Counted from the stretch's first letter, positions 1 through 10,219 are shown. The stretch is 64,000 bases of DNA from Thalassobius sp. I31.1 (GCF_003031585.1 NZ_PWAA01000011.1:62001-126000), one strand, 5' to 3'. The notes: generated by a model from the letters alone, not told the origin. A program made the numbers and translations.

Positions 1-1
1 A

Positions 2-343
<342 letters not shown>

Positions 344-366
344 GTCTTCTGAGATCTGAACAAAAG

Positions 367-405
367 AAAACCGCAGCACTTTAAGAGTGTTGCGGTTTTC
401 TCTTT
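367..405 (+). terminator. Rho-independent terminator after DAHP synthase
   Basis: A 14-bp stem (AAAACCGCAGCACT paired with AGTGTTGCGGTTTT, one G-U pair) with a five-base loop is followed by a T-rich tail. It sits 24 bases after the stop codon. The A run on the 5' side could let it work in both directions for the convergent PAS gene. Confidence 0.85.
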
Positions 406-454
406 TGCACCTTCTTATCTGCCCGATGGTCTGGTGCCTGCGTGAATATTTAAG

Positions 455-1183
455 TCATCTCTGATCGTTATCGGTTACCAGCCTCAGGTAAGACGCCGTT
501 TTTGACGGCGCGCCTGTAAAGGCCTGGCTGTCTTCTGCAAACCCCGGCTGCTTTTGTGCGTCATCTGTCTGGAAAACCACTTCAGGTTTCTCTGGTGTGG
601 GTTGTGGGGCAGGGCGACGGGTGATTTCTGGTGCTTTGACCTGAATTGGGCGGCTCTGGATGTCTGAGACATCAAAGCGGCGCGGTGTGCGTCCGACTTG
701 CCCCTGTGCCACAAGGCAGCCCAGAATACGGGACACATCACCAAGATCGCTTTTCAGGGGCAGAAGCAGCATCCGCGCCGTCAGGTCCGGTTTGCCAAAC
801 CCTTTTTCCCCTGTCAGGTGAATTTCAGCCGTTTCCGGGCCCTGAAACACATCTTCCAGCGCCGCAGTTACCTTTTTGCGGCTGTCCGGGGTGAAGAATG
901 ACGTCAGGGGCATCCCGCGCACTTCCATCCCGATCAGATCGACCAGATGAAGACCTGCAAGACGGAACCGCGCAAGGCCCGGGGCGATGCGTTCCAGAAT
1001 GAAAGCATGTTCCAGAACGCCTTCGATGCCACGGGGATCTACATCCGTGCGTAAAGGCACAACCCGGCCATGCCGCAGACCTTCCCAATAGGCCTCAACC
1101 TGTTTCAGGGCGGACCAGGTCATTTGTCCTCTGTAATCTGAAAGCGTGACAACTTCGTTATTCCCATCGTTGTTCTGTGTCAT
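455..1183 (-). CDS. PAS domain protein (PAS_5 family)
   Basis: A 242-residue soluble protein with no signal peptide or membrane segment. Residues about 20-165 match the PAS_5-type domain common in alphaproteobacteria (AYWEGLRHGRVVPLRTDVDP, then ILERIAPGLARFRLAG and GMEVRGMPLTSFF). The remaining 70 residues are Pro/Gln/Lys-rich and look disordered. The family has no settled biochemical role; a sensory or scaffold function is inferred from the PAS fold only. It is transcribed away from yicC, so the 147-base gap to 1331 should hold both promoters. Start: an ATG giving MTQNNDGN; no better internal start is evident. Confidence 0.8.
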   Translation of the reverse strand: MTQNNDGNNEVVTLSDYRGQMTWSALKQVEAYWEGLRHGRVVPLRTDVDPRGIEGVLEHAFILERIAPGLARFRLAGLHLVDLIGMEVRGMPLTSFFTPDSRKKVTAALEDVFQGPETAEIHLTGEKGFGKPDLTARMLLLPLKSDLGDVSRILGCLVAQGQVGRTPRRFDVSDIQSRPIQVKAPEITRRPAPQPTPEKPEVVFQTDDAQKQPGFAEDSQAFTGAPSKTASYLRLVTDNDQR

Positions 1184-1330
1184 CGGCCTGTTCCGTCTGA
1201 TACGCTGAGGCCGGTCGTTGGCCCCGGAAGATTGTTTACAGGGCTGTGTTCTGTTAACCCTGCCAGCAGAATGGTTACTGGTATGTTAATATCGCATAGT
1301 TTTACGAAAAATGGTGGGAAACCTTAGGAA

Positions 1331-2221
1331 ATGGTTAACTCGATGACAGGCTTTGCCTCCGGCCAGGGGGCATCAGATGGGTTCAGCTGGACGTGGGAAT
1401 TGCGTTCTGTAAATGCACGCGGGCTTGATCTGCGCCTGCGGGTGCCGGATTGGCTGCCGGGCCTGGAACAGAAGCTGCGCGCGACGGTCGGGGATGCGCT
1501 GACGCGTGGTGCAGTGACCCTGAACCTGCGCCTGTCACGTGAAGAAAATACCGGCCAGGTACAGCTTGATACCCAGGCGCTGCAGGCCGCTCTGAAAAGC
1601 CTGTCAGCCATTGAACTGGAAGCACGCGCCGTCGGGGTTGCGCTGGCGACACCCACCGCGATGGATCTGATGAAGCTGCCGGGCATTGTGCAGGCGGCTG
1701 CGGATGTAACAGAACCAACTGTTCTTGCCGCAGTTGTGCAGGCCGATTTTGTGCCGGTGCTGGCGGATTTCCTTGCGATGCGGGTGCGTGAGGGCGCAGC
1801 GCTGGAACAGATCATTTCCGGTCAGCTGGATGAGATCGAAACTCTGGTCACAACCGCACAACAACAGGCCAAAGATCGTCTGCCCCAGATGGAAACTGCG
1901 TTGCGGGACAATCTGAATCGCGTGCTGGCGAACAGTGATGGCCTGGATGAGGCCCGCCTTGCCCAGGAAATCGCGGTTCTGGTGGTGAAATCCGATGTGA
2001 CAGAGGAAATTGACCGCCTGATGACCCATGTCAAAGCCGCGCGCGCACTTCTGGCCGCAAATGGGCCTTGTGGACGCAAGTTCGATTTTCTGATGCAGGA
2101 GTTCAACCGCGAGGCCAATACGCTGTGTTCCAAAAGTCAGGACAGTGCATTGACCGCGACAGGGCTTGACCTGAAGGCTGTGATTGATCAGATGCGCGAA
2201 CAAATTCAGAATGTGGAGTAA
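1331..2221 (+). CDS. yicC: YicC/YloC family endoribonuclease
   Basis: A 296-residue protein beginning with the family hallmark SMTGFA and ending in the conserved block KFDFLMQEFNREANTLCSKSQD. Members of this family are stress-linked proteins that have been shown to act as endoribonucleases in E. coli and Bacillus. The length is normal. It lies three bases upstream of gmk, the usual partner gene, so the two are probably cotranscribed together with the carbonic-anhydrase gene after them. The start at 1331 (MVNSMTGF) has a very close purine stretch; the internal ATG at 1343 is the alternative. Confidence 0.92.
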   Translation: MVNSMTGFASGQGASDGFSWTWELRSVNARGLDLRLRVPDWLPGLEQKLRATVGDALTRGAVTLNLRLSREENTGQVQLDTQALQAALKSLSAIELEARAVGVALATPTAMDLMKLPGIVQAAADVTEPTVLAAVVQADFVPVLADFLAMRVREGAALEQIISGQLDEIETLVTTAQQQAKDRLPQMETALRDNLNRVLANSDGLDEARLAQEIAVLVVKSDVTEEIDRLMTHVKAARALLAANGPCGRKFDFLMQEFNREANTLCSKSQDSALTATGLDLKAVIDQMREQIQNVE

Positions 2222-2224
2222 ACC

Positions 2225-2872
2225 ATGAATACGGATCAACGCCGGGGCCTTCTGATTATCCTGTCATCGCCATCCGGTGCCGGGAAATCAACGCTGTCCA
2301 AACGTCTGCGGGCCTGGGATCCGGATATCCGTTTCTCGGTCTCGGCGACCACACGCGACCCACGCCCGGGCGAAGTGGACGGGGAAGATTACCACTTTAT
2401 GACAGAAGCCACGTTCAAACGTGATGTGGCCGATGGCATGATGCTGGAACACGCGCATGTCTTCGGGAACTTCTATGGCTCGCCACGCCGTCCTGTGATG
2501 TCGGCGATTGAAGATGGCCATGATGTGCTGTTTGATGTCGACTGGCAGGGCGAACAGCAGATCCGCAACACGGATCTTGGCAAACACGCCCTTTCGATCT
2601 TCCTGCTGCCACCCTCTATTGCTGAACTGCGCGCCCGTCTGGAAGGACGCGGTCAGGACAGCGAAGAGGTCATCGAAAAGCGTATGCGCAAAAGCTGGGA
2701 TGAGATCAGCCGCTGGTCGAACTATGACTATGTGCTTGTGAACGATGATCTGGATGCAACAGAACAACGCCTGCTGACGATTGTTGCTTCAGAACGTCTG
2801 CGCCGGGAACAGCAACCCGCCGTTGTGGAACATGTACGGATGTTGCAGGCCGAATTTGAGGGAATGTCATGA
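2225..2872 (+). CDS. gmk: Guanylate kinase
   Basis: A 215-residue guanylate kinase that phosphorylates GMP to GDP with ATP. The P-loop [10 protein letters not shown] is at residues 14-23, followed by the GMP-binding features [19 protein letters not shown] and [11 protein letters not shown]. The length is typical. Its stop overlaps the ATG of the next gene by four bases (ATGA), implying translational coupling. With guaB, guaA and hpt elsewhere in the window it forms part of guanine nucleotide supply. Confidence 0.97.
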   Translation: MNTDQRRGLLIILSSPSGAGKSTLSKRLRAWDPDIRFSVSATTRDPRPGEVDGEDYHFMTEATFKRDVADGMMLEHAHVFGNFYGSPRRPVMSAIEDGHDVLFDVDWQGEQQIRNTDLGKHALSIFLLPPSIAELRARLEGRGQDSEEVIEKRMRKSWDEISRWSNYDYVLVNDDLDATEQRLLTIVASERLRREQQPAVVEHVRMLQAEFEGMS

Positions 2873-3396
2873 CGATTTATGCATTGGATGGCGTGACGCC
2901 AGAGATTGCGGATGATGTTTTTGTCGCCGCTGACGCCAATATCATCGGCAAAATCCGCCTGCAGGCCGGATCATCTGTCTGGTTCGGATCAACCCTGCGT
3001 GGCGACAATGAGCTGATTGATCTGGGCGCGGGCAGCAATATTCAGGAAAACTGTGTGTTGCACACAGATATGGGCTTTCCTCTGGTGATTGGGGCCGGCT
3101 GCACCATTGGTCACAAAGCCATGCTGCACGGCTGCACCATTGGGGAAAACAGCCTGATCGGTATGGGTGCGACGGTTCTGAACGGTGCGAAGATCGGTAA
3201 AAACTGCCTGATCGGGGCGGGGGCACTGATCACCGAAGGCAAAGAAATCCCGGATGGGTCGCTTGTCATGGGCGCGCCGGGTAAAATCGTGCGGGAGCTG
3301 AATGACCAGGCAATTGAAGGCCTGAAAGCCTCCGCACTTGGGTATCAGGCAAATGCACAGCGCTTTCTTGCGGGGTTTAAGCCTGTCGAAGGCTAA
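2869..3396 (+). CDS. Gamma carbonic anhydrase family protein
   Basis: A 175-residue left-handed beta-helix protein built of hexapeptide repeats ([30 protein letters not shown]). The three metal-ligand histidines expected of gamma-class carbonic anhydrases are present (HTDMGFP and GHKAMLH). Family members (YrdA, PaaY, CaiE relatives) may hydrate CO2 or act as acyl/thioesterase-like proteins, so substrate is uncertain. It overlaps gmk by four bases and ends a three-gene unit. Confidence 0.9.
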   Translation: MTIYALDGVTPEIADDVFVAADANIIGKIRLQAGSSVWFGSTLRGDNELIDLGAGSNIQENCVLHTDMGFPLVIGAGCTIGHKAMLHGCTIGENSLIGMGATVLNGAKIGKNCLIGAGALITEGKEIPDGSLVMGAPGKIVRELNDQAIEGLKASALGYQANAQRFLAGFKPVEG

Positions 3397-3449
3397 ACGA
3401 AATCTGAAGGTGCAGGATTCCTGCGCCTTTACAGACCATTGGCGTCAGA

Positions 3450-3800
3450 TCAGACGACACGCAATTCCGGTGCACGGCTGAGTTCCACCAGTTCACAATC
3501 CACATCCGGCGCACGATAGCACAGCTCACGTGTGACCATGGCCTGATCCGGAAGTTTCGGCGCCAGCACACGAAACGCGCCGCAATACCGAAAGGTTTGC
3601 AGGCGATCTGCAAGATCAAGCGCGTCAAATCCAAGGGACGTCAAAGGAGAAAGAATCATATCAGGTCGATGCATGAGCAAGGTTTCCGCTGAAAAAGCGG
3701 CATAGTCGACAAACACGAGAGATTTGTCCTGAGGAAGAGAGTGTCCTCGTGCTAACCAGCTGTTCACATCACCGATCACTAAAATAACAGTGTTAGTCAT
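3450..3800 (-). CDS. Hypothetical protein, response-regulator-like size
   Basis: A 116-residue protein, not recognised as a named family. From the ATG at 3800 it reads MTNTVILVIGDVNSWLARG, giving an alternating hydrophobic strand at the N-terminus, then LVFVDYAAFSAETLLMHRPDMILSPL, which resembles the beta-alpha pattern of a CheY-like fold but lacks clear phospho-acceptor motifs. A longer frame opens at 3854, but the extra 18 residues have no coding character and an AAGGA element precedes the 3800 start. It is convergent with the carbonic-anhydrase gene. Confidence 0.55.
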   Translation of the reverse strand: MTNTVILVIGDVNSWLARGHSLPQDKSLVFVDYAAFSAETLLMHRPDMILSPLTSLGFDALDLADRLQTFRYCGAFRVLAPKLPDQAMVTRELCYRAPDVDCELVELSRAPELRVV

Positions 3801-3882
3801 TACTGCCGAACATCCTTTTGATGCAGGGTTCCCGAAAACTACCGACTCACTCATGACTGTTTCATTGCATTAAAACCCGGTC

Positions 3883-3900
3883 TTTGACCCGATTGTCAAA
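3883..3900. promoter_or_regulatory. Dyad TTTGAC-N6-GTCAAA in divergent promoter region
   Basis: A perfect 6-bp inverted repeat with a 6-base spacer, located between the leftward unknown gene (start 3800) and phoR. It is shaped like an operator for a dimeric regulator; spacing is two bases longer than the canonical FNR/NnrR-type box. The rest of the 300-base gap (3801-4100) holds no gene I can support. Confidence 0.3.
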
Positions 3901-4100
3901 AAAAACCTGTGGGGCGTATCATGAATGTACGATTTTTTTCGTAGCCCCCGGAAAACGACATGAAACTGAAACAATACGTCTATATTTTTGTTATTGTTCT
4001 GCATGGCTTCGGGATGGTTTGTTTGCTTGCAGATTGCTCGCGAATATGCGCTGGATTTTCGTGAATTCCGTCGATGAGAATAATCAGGAAAATACCGGAT

Positions 4101-5156
4101 ATGACGATACCAGATCTGACTGACCTTCTGAATGGTCTCCCTTTGCCAGTTGTGCTGGTTGATAAGAACGAACGCATCAGTCAGATGAACGGTCTGGCGT
4201 CCTCCATGTTGGGGGCTGAGATTCTGGGGCGTCATTTCATAACAGGTCTGCGTCAGCCCGGGCTTCTGGATGCGATTGAACAGGTTTTCGTATCGCACAG
4301 CACAAAACGAACCCGCTATCAGGGGCGTGAAGGGGATCAGGATGTGACATGGGATGTCACTTGCGCCGCTTTTCGCGATACAGACGGGCAGTTCGCCGGG
4401 GTGATGATCAGTTTCACCGATGTCAGCGATCTGGAAAATGCGGTGGTGATGCGTCGTGATTTCGTTGCCAATGTCAGCCACGAACTGCGCACGCCGCTTA
4501 CAGCGCTTTCCGGTTTTATTGAAACGCTGAATGGGGCGGCAAAGGATGATCCGGGTGCGCGGGCGCGCTTTCTGGGCATCATGGAAAATGAAACCAGCCG
4601 GATGAATCGCCTGGTTGGAGATCTGCTTTCGCTGTCACGCGTCGAAAGTGATGAACGTATGCGCCCGACGGATGAAGTCGGTATCGGTGCGCTGTTGCGG
4701 TCTGTGACACAGGTCTTGAAACCACTGGCAACGGATCAGAACTGTGACCTGTCGCTGAACCTGCCCGAAAGCGACGTTATACTGACGGGCGACCGGGACC
4801 AGTTGCAGCAGGTCTTTACCAATCTGATCGAAAATGCGCTGAAATACGGCGGCAGGAACAAATCCGTAAGTATTACGACAGAGATGTTCGACAATGATCC
4901 TCTGCTGCGTGCGCCGACAATCCGGATCCTGGTGCAAGATCAGGGCGAAGGCATTGCCGCGGAACATATACCGCGCCTTACGGAACGGTTTTACCGGATT
5001 GACGGGCATCGCTCGCGCGAGATGGGGGGTACAGGGCTGGGCCTTGCGATTGTAAAGCACATCATCAACCGCCACCGCGGGCGTTTGCGTATTGAAAGCG
5101 CGCCGGGTCAGGGCAGTTGTTTTACGGTGATCCTGCGCCGGGAAAATCAGGCCTGA
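4101..5156 (+). CDS. phoR: Phosphate regulon sensor histidine kinase PhoR
   Basis: A 351-residue histidine kinase. A PAS-like N-terminal part (about 1-110) is followed by the HisKA box FVANVSHELRTPLTA with phospho-acceptor His127, then N (FTNLIENALKYGG), G1 (DQGEGI) and G2 (GGTGLGLAIVKHI) boxes of the ATPase domain. Position upstream of pstSCAB-phoU-phoB identifies it as the PhoB partner that senses phosphate through the Pst/PhoU complex. No transmembrane segment is present, as in several alphaproteobacterial PhoR proteins. Start: ATG at 4101 has CAGGAA ten bases upstream; an ATG at 4074 would add nine residues. Confidence 0.93.
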   Translation: MTIPDLTDLLNGLPLPVVLVDKNERISQMNGLASSMLGAEILGRHFITGLRQPGLLDAIEQVFVSHSTKRTRYQGREGDQDVTWDVTCAAFRDTDGQFAGVMISFTDVSDLENAVVMRRDFVANVSHELRTPLTALSGFIETLNGAAKDDPGARARFLGIMENETSRMNRLVGDLLSLSRVESDERMRPTDEVGIGALLRSVTQVLKPLATDQNCDLSLNLPESDVILTGDRDQLQQVFTNLIENALKYGGRNKSVSITTEMFDNDPLLRAPTIRILVQDQGEGIAAEHIPRLTERFYRIDGHRSREMGGTGLGLAIVKHIINRHRGRLRIESAPGQGSCFTVILRRENQA

Positions 5157-5336
5157 TCCCTTTAGGGAAAGTCTTTAACCTGTTGTCACATATGGTCCCG
5201 CGCAGATGGATGTGGCCCGCCAAATGATTCTGAAATTGTATGATTTTGCGGCCTGCTGTGCGGGAAACAGAAGTTTTACCCCGAAAAAAGCACCGACAAC
5301 CCGAAAATTTGTCTGTTTTTTTGCTTCCGGGGCCGT

Positions 5337-5354
5337 GTGTCATGAAGTTGTTAC
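5337..5354 (+). promoter_or_regulatory. Candidate Pho box upstream of pstS
   Basis: GTGTCAT-GAAG-TTGTTAC: two 7-bp direct half-sites separated by four bases, matching the Pho box layout (consensus half-site CTGTCAT). It lies 91 bases upstream of the pstS start and fits PhoB-controlled expression of pstSCAB-phoU-phoB. The second half-site is a weak match. Confidence 0.5.
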
Positions 5355-5445
5355 AAAAGATACACAAAAGCATAGTCAGTCACGTCTAATCGTCATCGCG
5401 AGTTCCCGAGAGGGGCCCATTCATGTCATCCAGGAGTTGACCACT

Positions 5446-6492
5446 ATGACATTCATGAAACTGACCGCTTCCGCAGTTGCTATTGCTGCCGTATCCGCAA
5501 CCGCTGCTTCCGCACGCGACCAGATCCAGGTTGCCGGTTCTTCCACCGTTCTGCCTTACGCTTCCATCGTTGCCGAAGCATTTGGTGAAAACTTTGACTT
5601 CCCGACACCTGTTGTTGAATCCGGTGGGTCTTCTGCTGGTCTGAAGCGTTTCTGCGAAGGTGTTGGCGAAAACACCATCGACATCGCAAACGCTTCCCGC
5701 GGCATCAAAGACAGCGAAATCGCAACCTGCGCTGAAAACGGTGTGACTGACATCGTAGAAGTCCGCATCGGTTATGACGGCATCGTGTTTGCGTCCGGCA
5801 TCAACGGCAACAGCTTTGAATTCCAGCCGCGTGACTGGTACCTGGCGCTGTCCGAAAAAATTGTTGTAGACGGCGCACTGATCGACAACCCATACACCAT
5901 GTGGAACGAAGTAGACCCGGATCTGCCTGCACAGGCTATTCAGGCGTTTGTTCCGGGCACCAAGCACGGCACACGTGAAGTGTTTGAAGACAACGTGATC
6001 CTGGCCGGCTGTGAAGCTGTGGGTGATTTTGAGGTTTACCTGGCCGCTGCTGAAGGCGACACAGAGAAAGCCCGTAAGAAAGCCGCTGAAAAAGCCTGTA
6101 TCTCTCTGCGGACAGACGGCCGTTCCGTTGACGTAGACGGTGACTACACAGAAACTCTGGCCCGTATCGTATCTTCCCCGGACGGCATCGGTGTATTTGG
6201 TCTGGCTTTCTATGAAAACAACACATCCCTGCTGCAGGTTGCCCCAATGGGCGGTGTTGAGCCTTCCACCGAAACCATCGCAACCGGCGAATACCCTGTA
6301 TCCCGTCCGCTGTACTTCTACATCAAAGAAGCCCACATCGGCGTGATCCCGGGTCTGCAGGAATATGCATCCTTCTTCGTTGCTGACGAAATCGCTGGTC
6401 CGGATGGCCCGCTGTCCGAATACGGTCTGGTTGCTGACCCTGAGCTGGCTGACACTCAGGCAACCGTTGCTGCTGCTGGCGCAAATAACTAA
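5446..6492 (+). CDS. pstS: Phosphate ABC transporter substrate-binding protein PstS
   Basis: A 348-residue periplasmic phosphate-binding protein. The start at 5446 is set by CAGGAG nine bases upstream and gives a clean signal peptide ending near ATAASA; the frame is open further upstream but without coding character. The mature protein starts RDQIQVAGSSTVLPYAS, with phosphate-contacting motifs GSSTV and SGGSSAGLKRFC and the later TKHGTREVFE. It captures inorganic phosphate for the PstCAB permease. Codon choice is strongly biased (many -C third positions), as for a highly expressed gene. An intergenic hairpin separates it from pstC. Confidence 0.95.
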   Translation: MTFMKLTASAVAIAAVSATAASARDQIQVAGSSTVLPYASIVAEAFGENFDFPTPVVESGGSSAGLKRFCEGVGENTIDIANASRGIKDSEIATCAENGVTDIVEVRIGYDGIVFASGINGNSFEFQPRDWYLALSEKIVVDGALIDNPYTMWNEVDPDLPAQAIQAFVPGTKHGTREVFEDNVILAGCEAVGDFEVYLAAAEGDTEKARKKAAEKACISLRTDGRSVDVDGDYTETLARIVSSPDGIGVFGLAFYENNTSLLQVAPMGGVEPSTETIATGEYPVSRPLYFYIKEAHIGVIPGLQEYASFFVADEIAGPDGPLSEYGLVADPELADTQATVAAAGANN

Positions 6493-6518
6493 GCCCTCGC
6501 TGTAACGCTTAAAACATC

Positions 6519-6546
6519 ACCGGTTCCCGATTGTGCGGGGGCCGGT
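6519..6546 (+). promoter_or_regulatory. Intercistronic hairpin between pstS and pstC
   Basis: ACCGGTTCCC and GGGGGCCGGT form a 10-bp stem (two G-U pairs) with an 8-base loop, 26 bases after the pstS stop and before the pstC start. No strong T tail follows. Such a structure can partially terminate transcription or protect the pstS message, giving more binding protein than permease; that role is inferred. It also argues against the GTG at 6533 as the pstC start. Confidence 0.55.
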
Positions 6547-6577
6547 TTCCCTTCCCTCAGATTTCCGGCTGCTGCTT

Positions 6578-8059
6578 ATGCCTCTTCTCTGGATCCTTAT
6601 CCTGGTGCTTGCCATCGCGACTGTCGGCTACTTTGCCGCGCGCACACGGGCAATGGCCACCGCAGGCGGCGACAGCCGTATTCTGCATTCCCTCCCGAAT
6701 TATTACGGAATGAACGCTGTGCTTTCTGCGCTTGTGCCGTCTCTGGCGGTTCTGGCGCTCTGGCTGATTGTGCAGCCGATGTATCTGCAGAACCATGTTG
6801 CCGGGATGATCCCGGATCATGTGATTGCCGAGGGCAGTTCGCGCGACCTGATTATGTCAGATGTGCGCCGGATTGCGTCAGGCCTGAACATCGCAGTAGA
6901 GCAGGGCGCAATGAGCGCGGATGAAGCATCCGGCCTGCGGTCTGAACTGACCAATGTGCGCGAACGCCTGGCTGAAGTCGGCGTCGCCCTTGGATCAGAC
7001 GTGCAGCCCGAAGTTCTGGCCGCCGCGCAGGAATACCGCAGCATCGCCAAAAGCGGTTCATTCTTCATGCTGATCGTTGTGCTCACGCTGGCCGTGTTGG
7101 GGGTGGTTTACGCCTGGAAACGCAGTCACAAAGATTTCCGCGCCCGCAATATTGTAGAAAAAGCCGTTCTGGGCCTGCTGATTGCTGCGGCCTCTATCGC
7201 GATCCTGACCACGCTTGGCATTGTCATGTCGATGCTGATGGAAACTATGAATTTCTTCAGCCAGTATGAAGCCACAAGTTTCTTCTTCGGCATCAAATGG
7301 GCCCCGGATTTCCGCGGGGATTCAGCACTTGGTATTCTGCCTCTGCTTTGGGGTACGCTGTATATCTCGCTGATCGCACTGCTGGTGGCGGTGCCTGTCG
7401 GCCTGTTCGCCGCGATCTATATGTCTGAATATGCCGGACCAAAGCTGCGGGCGGTTGCCAAACCCCTGATCGAGATCCTCGCCGGTATCCCGACCATCGT
7501 TTACGGCCTGTTTGCCCTGCTGACCGTTGGTCCGCTGCTGCGTGATTATTTCGCCAAACCAACCGGTCTTGGTGAAAGTGCAGATTCAGTCCTGACAGCC
7601 GGGATTGTGATGGGGATTATGCTTATTCCTTTCGTCAGCTCCCTGTCTGATGACATCATCAACGCAGTGCCACAGTCTATGCGCGATGGGTCTCTGGGCC
7701 TTGGCGCGACCAAATCCGAAACCATCCGCCAGGTGATCGTGCCTGCCGCGCTGCCGGGGATCGTTGGTGCGGTTCTGCTGGCCACATCGCGGGCGATCGG
7801 GGAAACCATGATTGTTGTTATGGGCGCAGGGGCTGCGGCGGCGCAGCTTGATAAAGGACTGGCTGAGGCGATCAATCCGCTGGAAGCCATGACCACCGTG
7901 ACCACCCGTATCGTCAGCCAGCTGACCGGCGATACTGATTTTGCGGCCCCTGAAACACTGGTGGCCTTTGCACTGGGTCTGACACTGTTTGTCATCACCC
8001 TGGGCCTTAACGTGCTTGCGCTTTACATTGTGCGCAAATACCGGGAGCAATACGAATGA
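6578..8059 (+). CDS. pstC: Phosphate ABC transporter permease PstC
   Basis: A 493-residue inner-membrane permease. After an N-terminal hydrophobic part and a soluble stretch (about residues 60-165), the core binding-protein-dependent transport domain carries the EAA-like loop LGATKSETIRQVIVPAALPGIVGA. PstC proteins of this length, with the extra N-terminal region, are usual in Rhodobacterales. The ATG at 6578 (MPLLWILIL) is preferred over the GTG at 6533, which lies inside the hairpin; neither has a strong ribosome-binding site. The stop overlaps pstA by four bases (ATGA). Confidence 0.93.
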   Translation: MPLLWILILVLAIATVGYFAARTRAMATAGGDSRILHSLPNYYGMNAVLSALVPSLAVLALWLIVQPMYLQNHVAGMIPDHVIAEGSSRDLIMSDVRRIASGLNIAVEQGAMSADEASGLRSELTNVRERLAEVGVALGSDVQPEVLAAAQEYRSIAKSGSFFMLIVVLTLAVLGVVYAWKRSHKDFRARNIVEKAVLGLLIAAASIAILTTLGIVMSMLMETMNFFSQYEATSFFFGIKWAPDFRGDSALGILPLLWGTLYISLIALLVAVPVGLFAAIYMSEYAGPKLRAVAKPLIEILAGIPTIVYGLFALLTVGPLLRDYFAKPTGLGESADSVLTAGIVMGIMLIPFVSSLSDDIINAVPQSMRDGSLGLGATKSETIRQVIVPAALPGIVGAVLLATSRAIGETMIVVMGAGAAAAQLDKGLAEAINPLEAMTTVTTRIVSQLTGDTDFAAPETLVAFALGLTLFVITLGLNVLALYIVRKYREQYE

Positions 8060-9378
8060 GCAACCATACCTCCCTTTATACGGTCACGGATAATGTCCGT
8101 CGTCGTAATGCGGCTGAGAAACGCTTTCGCTTCTATGGGCTGACCGCCATCGCAATCGGGATTGTCGCGCTGATCGTGCTGCTGTCCTCTGTCCTGAGCA
8201 ACGGATCCGGCGCCTTCCAGCAGACCTATGTCACGCTAAGTGTGCATCTGCCTGCGGATAAGCTGGACAAACAGGGCAACCGCGACCCGGAAGAGATGAA
8301 ATCTGTCTCAACCTTCGGATATTCCCCGCTGATCCGCGATGCGGTTGTGGCGCGCGCGGATGAACTGGGCTGGGTCATGCCTGAGGGTATGAAGCCGAAA
8401 GATATGGGCGCGCTTATCTCTAAAGAAGCAGCGGCACAGCTGCGGAACTTTGTCCTGGCAAATCCAGACGTCGTTGGCAGCACCATTGAGATCGAGATGC
8501 TCGCAAATGGTCGTGTTGATGGCTATATGAAAGGCCGCGTGGATCGTGAATTTGCACGTCTCGACAGCAATATTGACGTGGAACAGCTTGATCTGGTTGA
8601 TCTGCTGATTGAAGGCGGCAATCTTGAGAAACGCTTTAACTGGGCTTTCCTGACGTCACCTGATGCATCCGGTCAGCGCCCCGAAGCTGCCGGTCTTGGT
8701 GTTGCGATCCTGGGCTCTGCCTATATGATGCTGGTCGTGCTTTTCCTTGCGCTGCCCATCGGTGTGGCTGCCTCGATCTATCTGGAAGAATTCGCGCCCA
8801 CCAACAAATGGACCGACCTGATTGAGGTGAATATCTCAAACCTTGCGGCGGTGCCTTCCATCGTCTTTGGTATTCTGGGTCTTGCGATTTTCATCAACTT
8901 TGCCGGTCTGCCGCAATCCGCACCCATCGTGGGCGGGCTTGTCCTGACACTGATGACCCTGCCGACGATCATTATTGCAACGCGGGCCTCGCTGAAATCT
9001 GTACCGCCAAGCATCCGTGATGCGGCTCTGGGTGTGGGTGCGTCAAAGATGCAGGCGGTGTTCCACCATGTTCTGCCTCTGGCCGCACCTGGTATCCTGA
9101 CCGGCACGATCATTGGTCTGGCGCAGGCTTTGGGTGAAACCGCCCCGCTGCTGTTGATCGGCATGGTGGCCTTTGTGAAGGAATACCCGGGCATGCCGCC
9201 TGAAGGCTTCTTTGATCCGGCGTCCGCGCTGCCTGTGCAGGTCTTTAACTGGACCCAGCGTGCAGATGCAGGCTTTGTCGAGCGGGCATCGGGTGCGATC
9301 ATCGTGCTGCTGGTCTTCCTGATTATAATGAACGCCGTCGCCGTACTGCTGCGCCGCCGGTTTGAGCGCCGTTGGTAA
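8056..9378 (+). CDS. pstA: Phosphate ABC transporter permease PstA
   Basis: A 440-residue permease partner of PstC. One membrane segment near residues 30-55 precedes a roughly 150-residue soluble insertion, followed by five or so segments with the conserved loop [24 protein letters not shown]. The large soluble domain is typical of the long PstA form in this order. Translation is coupled to pstC by the ATGA overlap; pstB follows 19 bases downstream. Confidence 0.94.
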   Translation: MSNHTSLYTVTDNVRRRNAAEKRFRFYGLTAIAIGIVALIVLLSSVLSNGSGAFQQTYVTLSVHLPADKLDKQGNRDPEEMKSVSTFGYSPLIRDAVVARADELGWVMPEGMKPKDMGALISKEAAAQLRNFVLANPDVVGSTIEIEMLANGRVDGYMKGRVDREFARLDSNIDVEQLDLVDLLIEGGNLEKRFNWAFLTSPDASGQRPEAAGLGVAILGSAYMMLVVLFLALPIGVAASIYLEEFAPTNKWTDLIEVNISNLAAVPSIVFGILGLAIFINFAGLPQSAPIVGGLVLTLMTLPTIIIATRASLKSVPPSIRDAALGVGASKMQAVFHHVLPLAAPGILTGTIIGLAQALGETAPLLLIGMVAFVKEYPGMPPEGFFDPASALPVQVFNWTQRADAGFVERASGAIIVLLVFLIIMNAVAVLLRRRFERRW

Positions 9379-9397
9379 ACGCGCAGGAGCTGATACA

Positions 9398-10195
9398 ATG
9401 AATGATATGCGAATTGCAGAAAGGGCCACATCCGTGACCGAGAGCAAAATTTCAGCAAAAGGTGTTCAGGTCTACTATGGCGACACCCATGCGATCAAAG
9501 ACGTTGATGTAGAGATCGACGACAAAACCGTCACCGCCTTTATCGGCCCGTCAGGCTGCGGGAAATCCACTTTCCTGCGCACGCTGAATCGGATGAATGA
9601 CACAATCGACATCTGCCGCGTGCAGGGTGACATTCTGCTGGATGGTGAAAACATCTATGATCCAAAGGTGGATCCGGTGCAATTGCGGGCGAAAGTCGGC
9701 ATGGTGTTTCAGAAACCCAACCCGTTCCCAAAGTCGATCTATGACAACGTGGCCTATGGCCCGCGCATCCATGGTCTGGCAAAGAACAAAGCGGATCTGG
9801 ATGAAATCGTTGAAAAATCCCTGCGCCGTGGTGCGATCTGGGATGAGGTGAAGGATCGCCTGGACGCGCCGGGCACGGGTCTGTCTGGTGGTCAGCAACA
9901 GCGTCTGTGCATTGCGCGTGCTGTTGCGACGGAACCGGAAGTTCTTCTGATGGATGAACCCTGTTCAGCACTTGATCCGATTGCGACGGCACAGGTTGAA
10001 GAACTGATTGATGATCTGCGCACAAAGTTCAGCGTCGTCATTGTAACCCACTCGATGCAGCAGGCGGCGCGTGTGTCTCAGAAGACCGCGTTCTTCCATC
10101 TGGGCAACCTGGTTGAATTTGGCGAAACCGGCCAGATCTTCACCAATCCGATCGACCCGCGCACCGAAGCTTATATTACCGGCCGGATCGGCTGA
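9398..10195 (+). CDS. pstB: Phosphate ABC transporter ATPase PstB
   Basis: A 265-residue ABC ATPase with Walker [11 protein letters not shown]-loop [10 protein letters not shown], signature [14 protein letters not shown] and Walker [14 protein letters not shown]; the [10 protein letters not shown] and [10 protein letters not shown] forms are diagnostic for PstB. It energises phosphate import by PstCA. The start at 9398 has CAGGAG eight bases upstream; an ORF start at 9362 would overlap pstA and is not favoured. Confidence 0.96.
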   Translation: MNDMRIAERATSVTESKISAKGVQVYYGDTHAIKDVDVEIDDKTVTAFIGPSGCGKSTFLRTLNRMNDTIDICRVQGDILLDGENIYDPKVDPVQLRAKVGMVFQKPNPFPKSIYDNVAYGPRIHGLAKNKADLDEIVEKSLRRGAIWDEVKDRLDAPGTGLSGGQQQRLCIARAVATEPEVLLMDEPCSALDPIATAQVEELIDDLRTKFSVVIVTHSMQQAARVSQKTAFFHLGNLVEFGETGQIFTNPIDPRTEAYITGRIG

Positions 10196-10219
10196 TCCTG
10201 TCCCCGGAGGGAATTAAAT

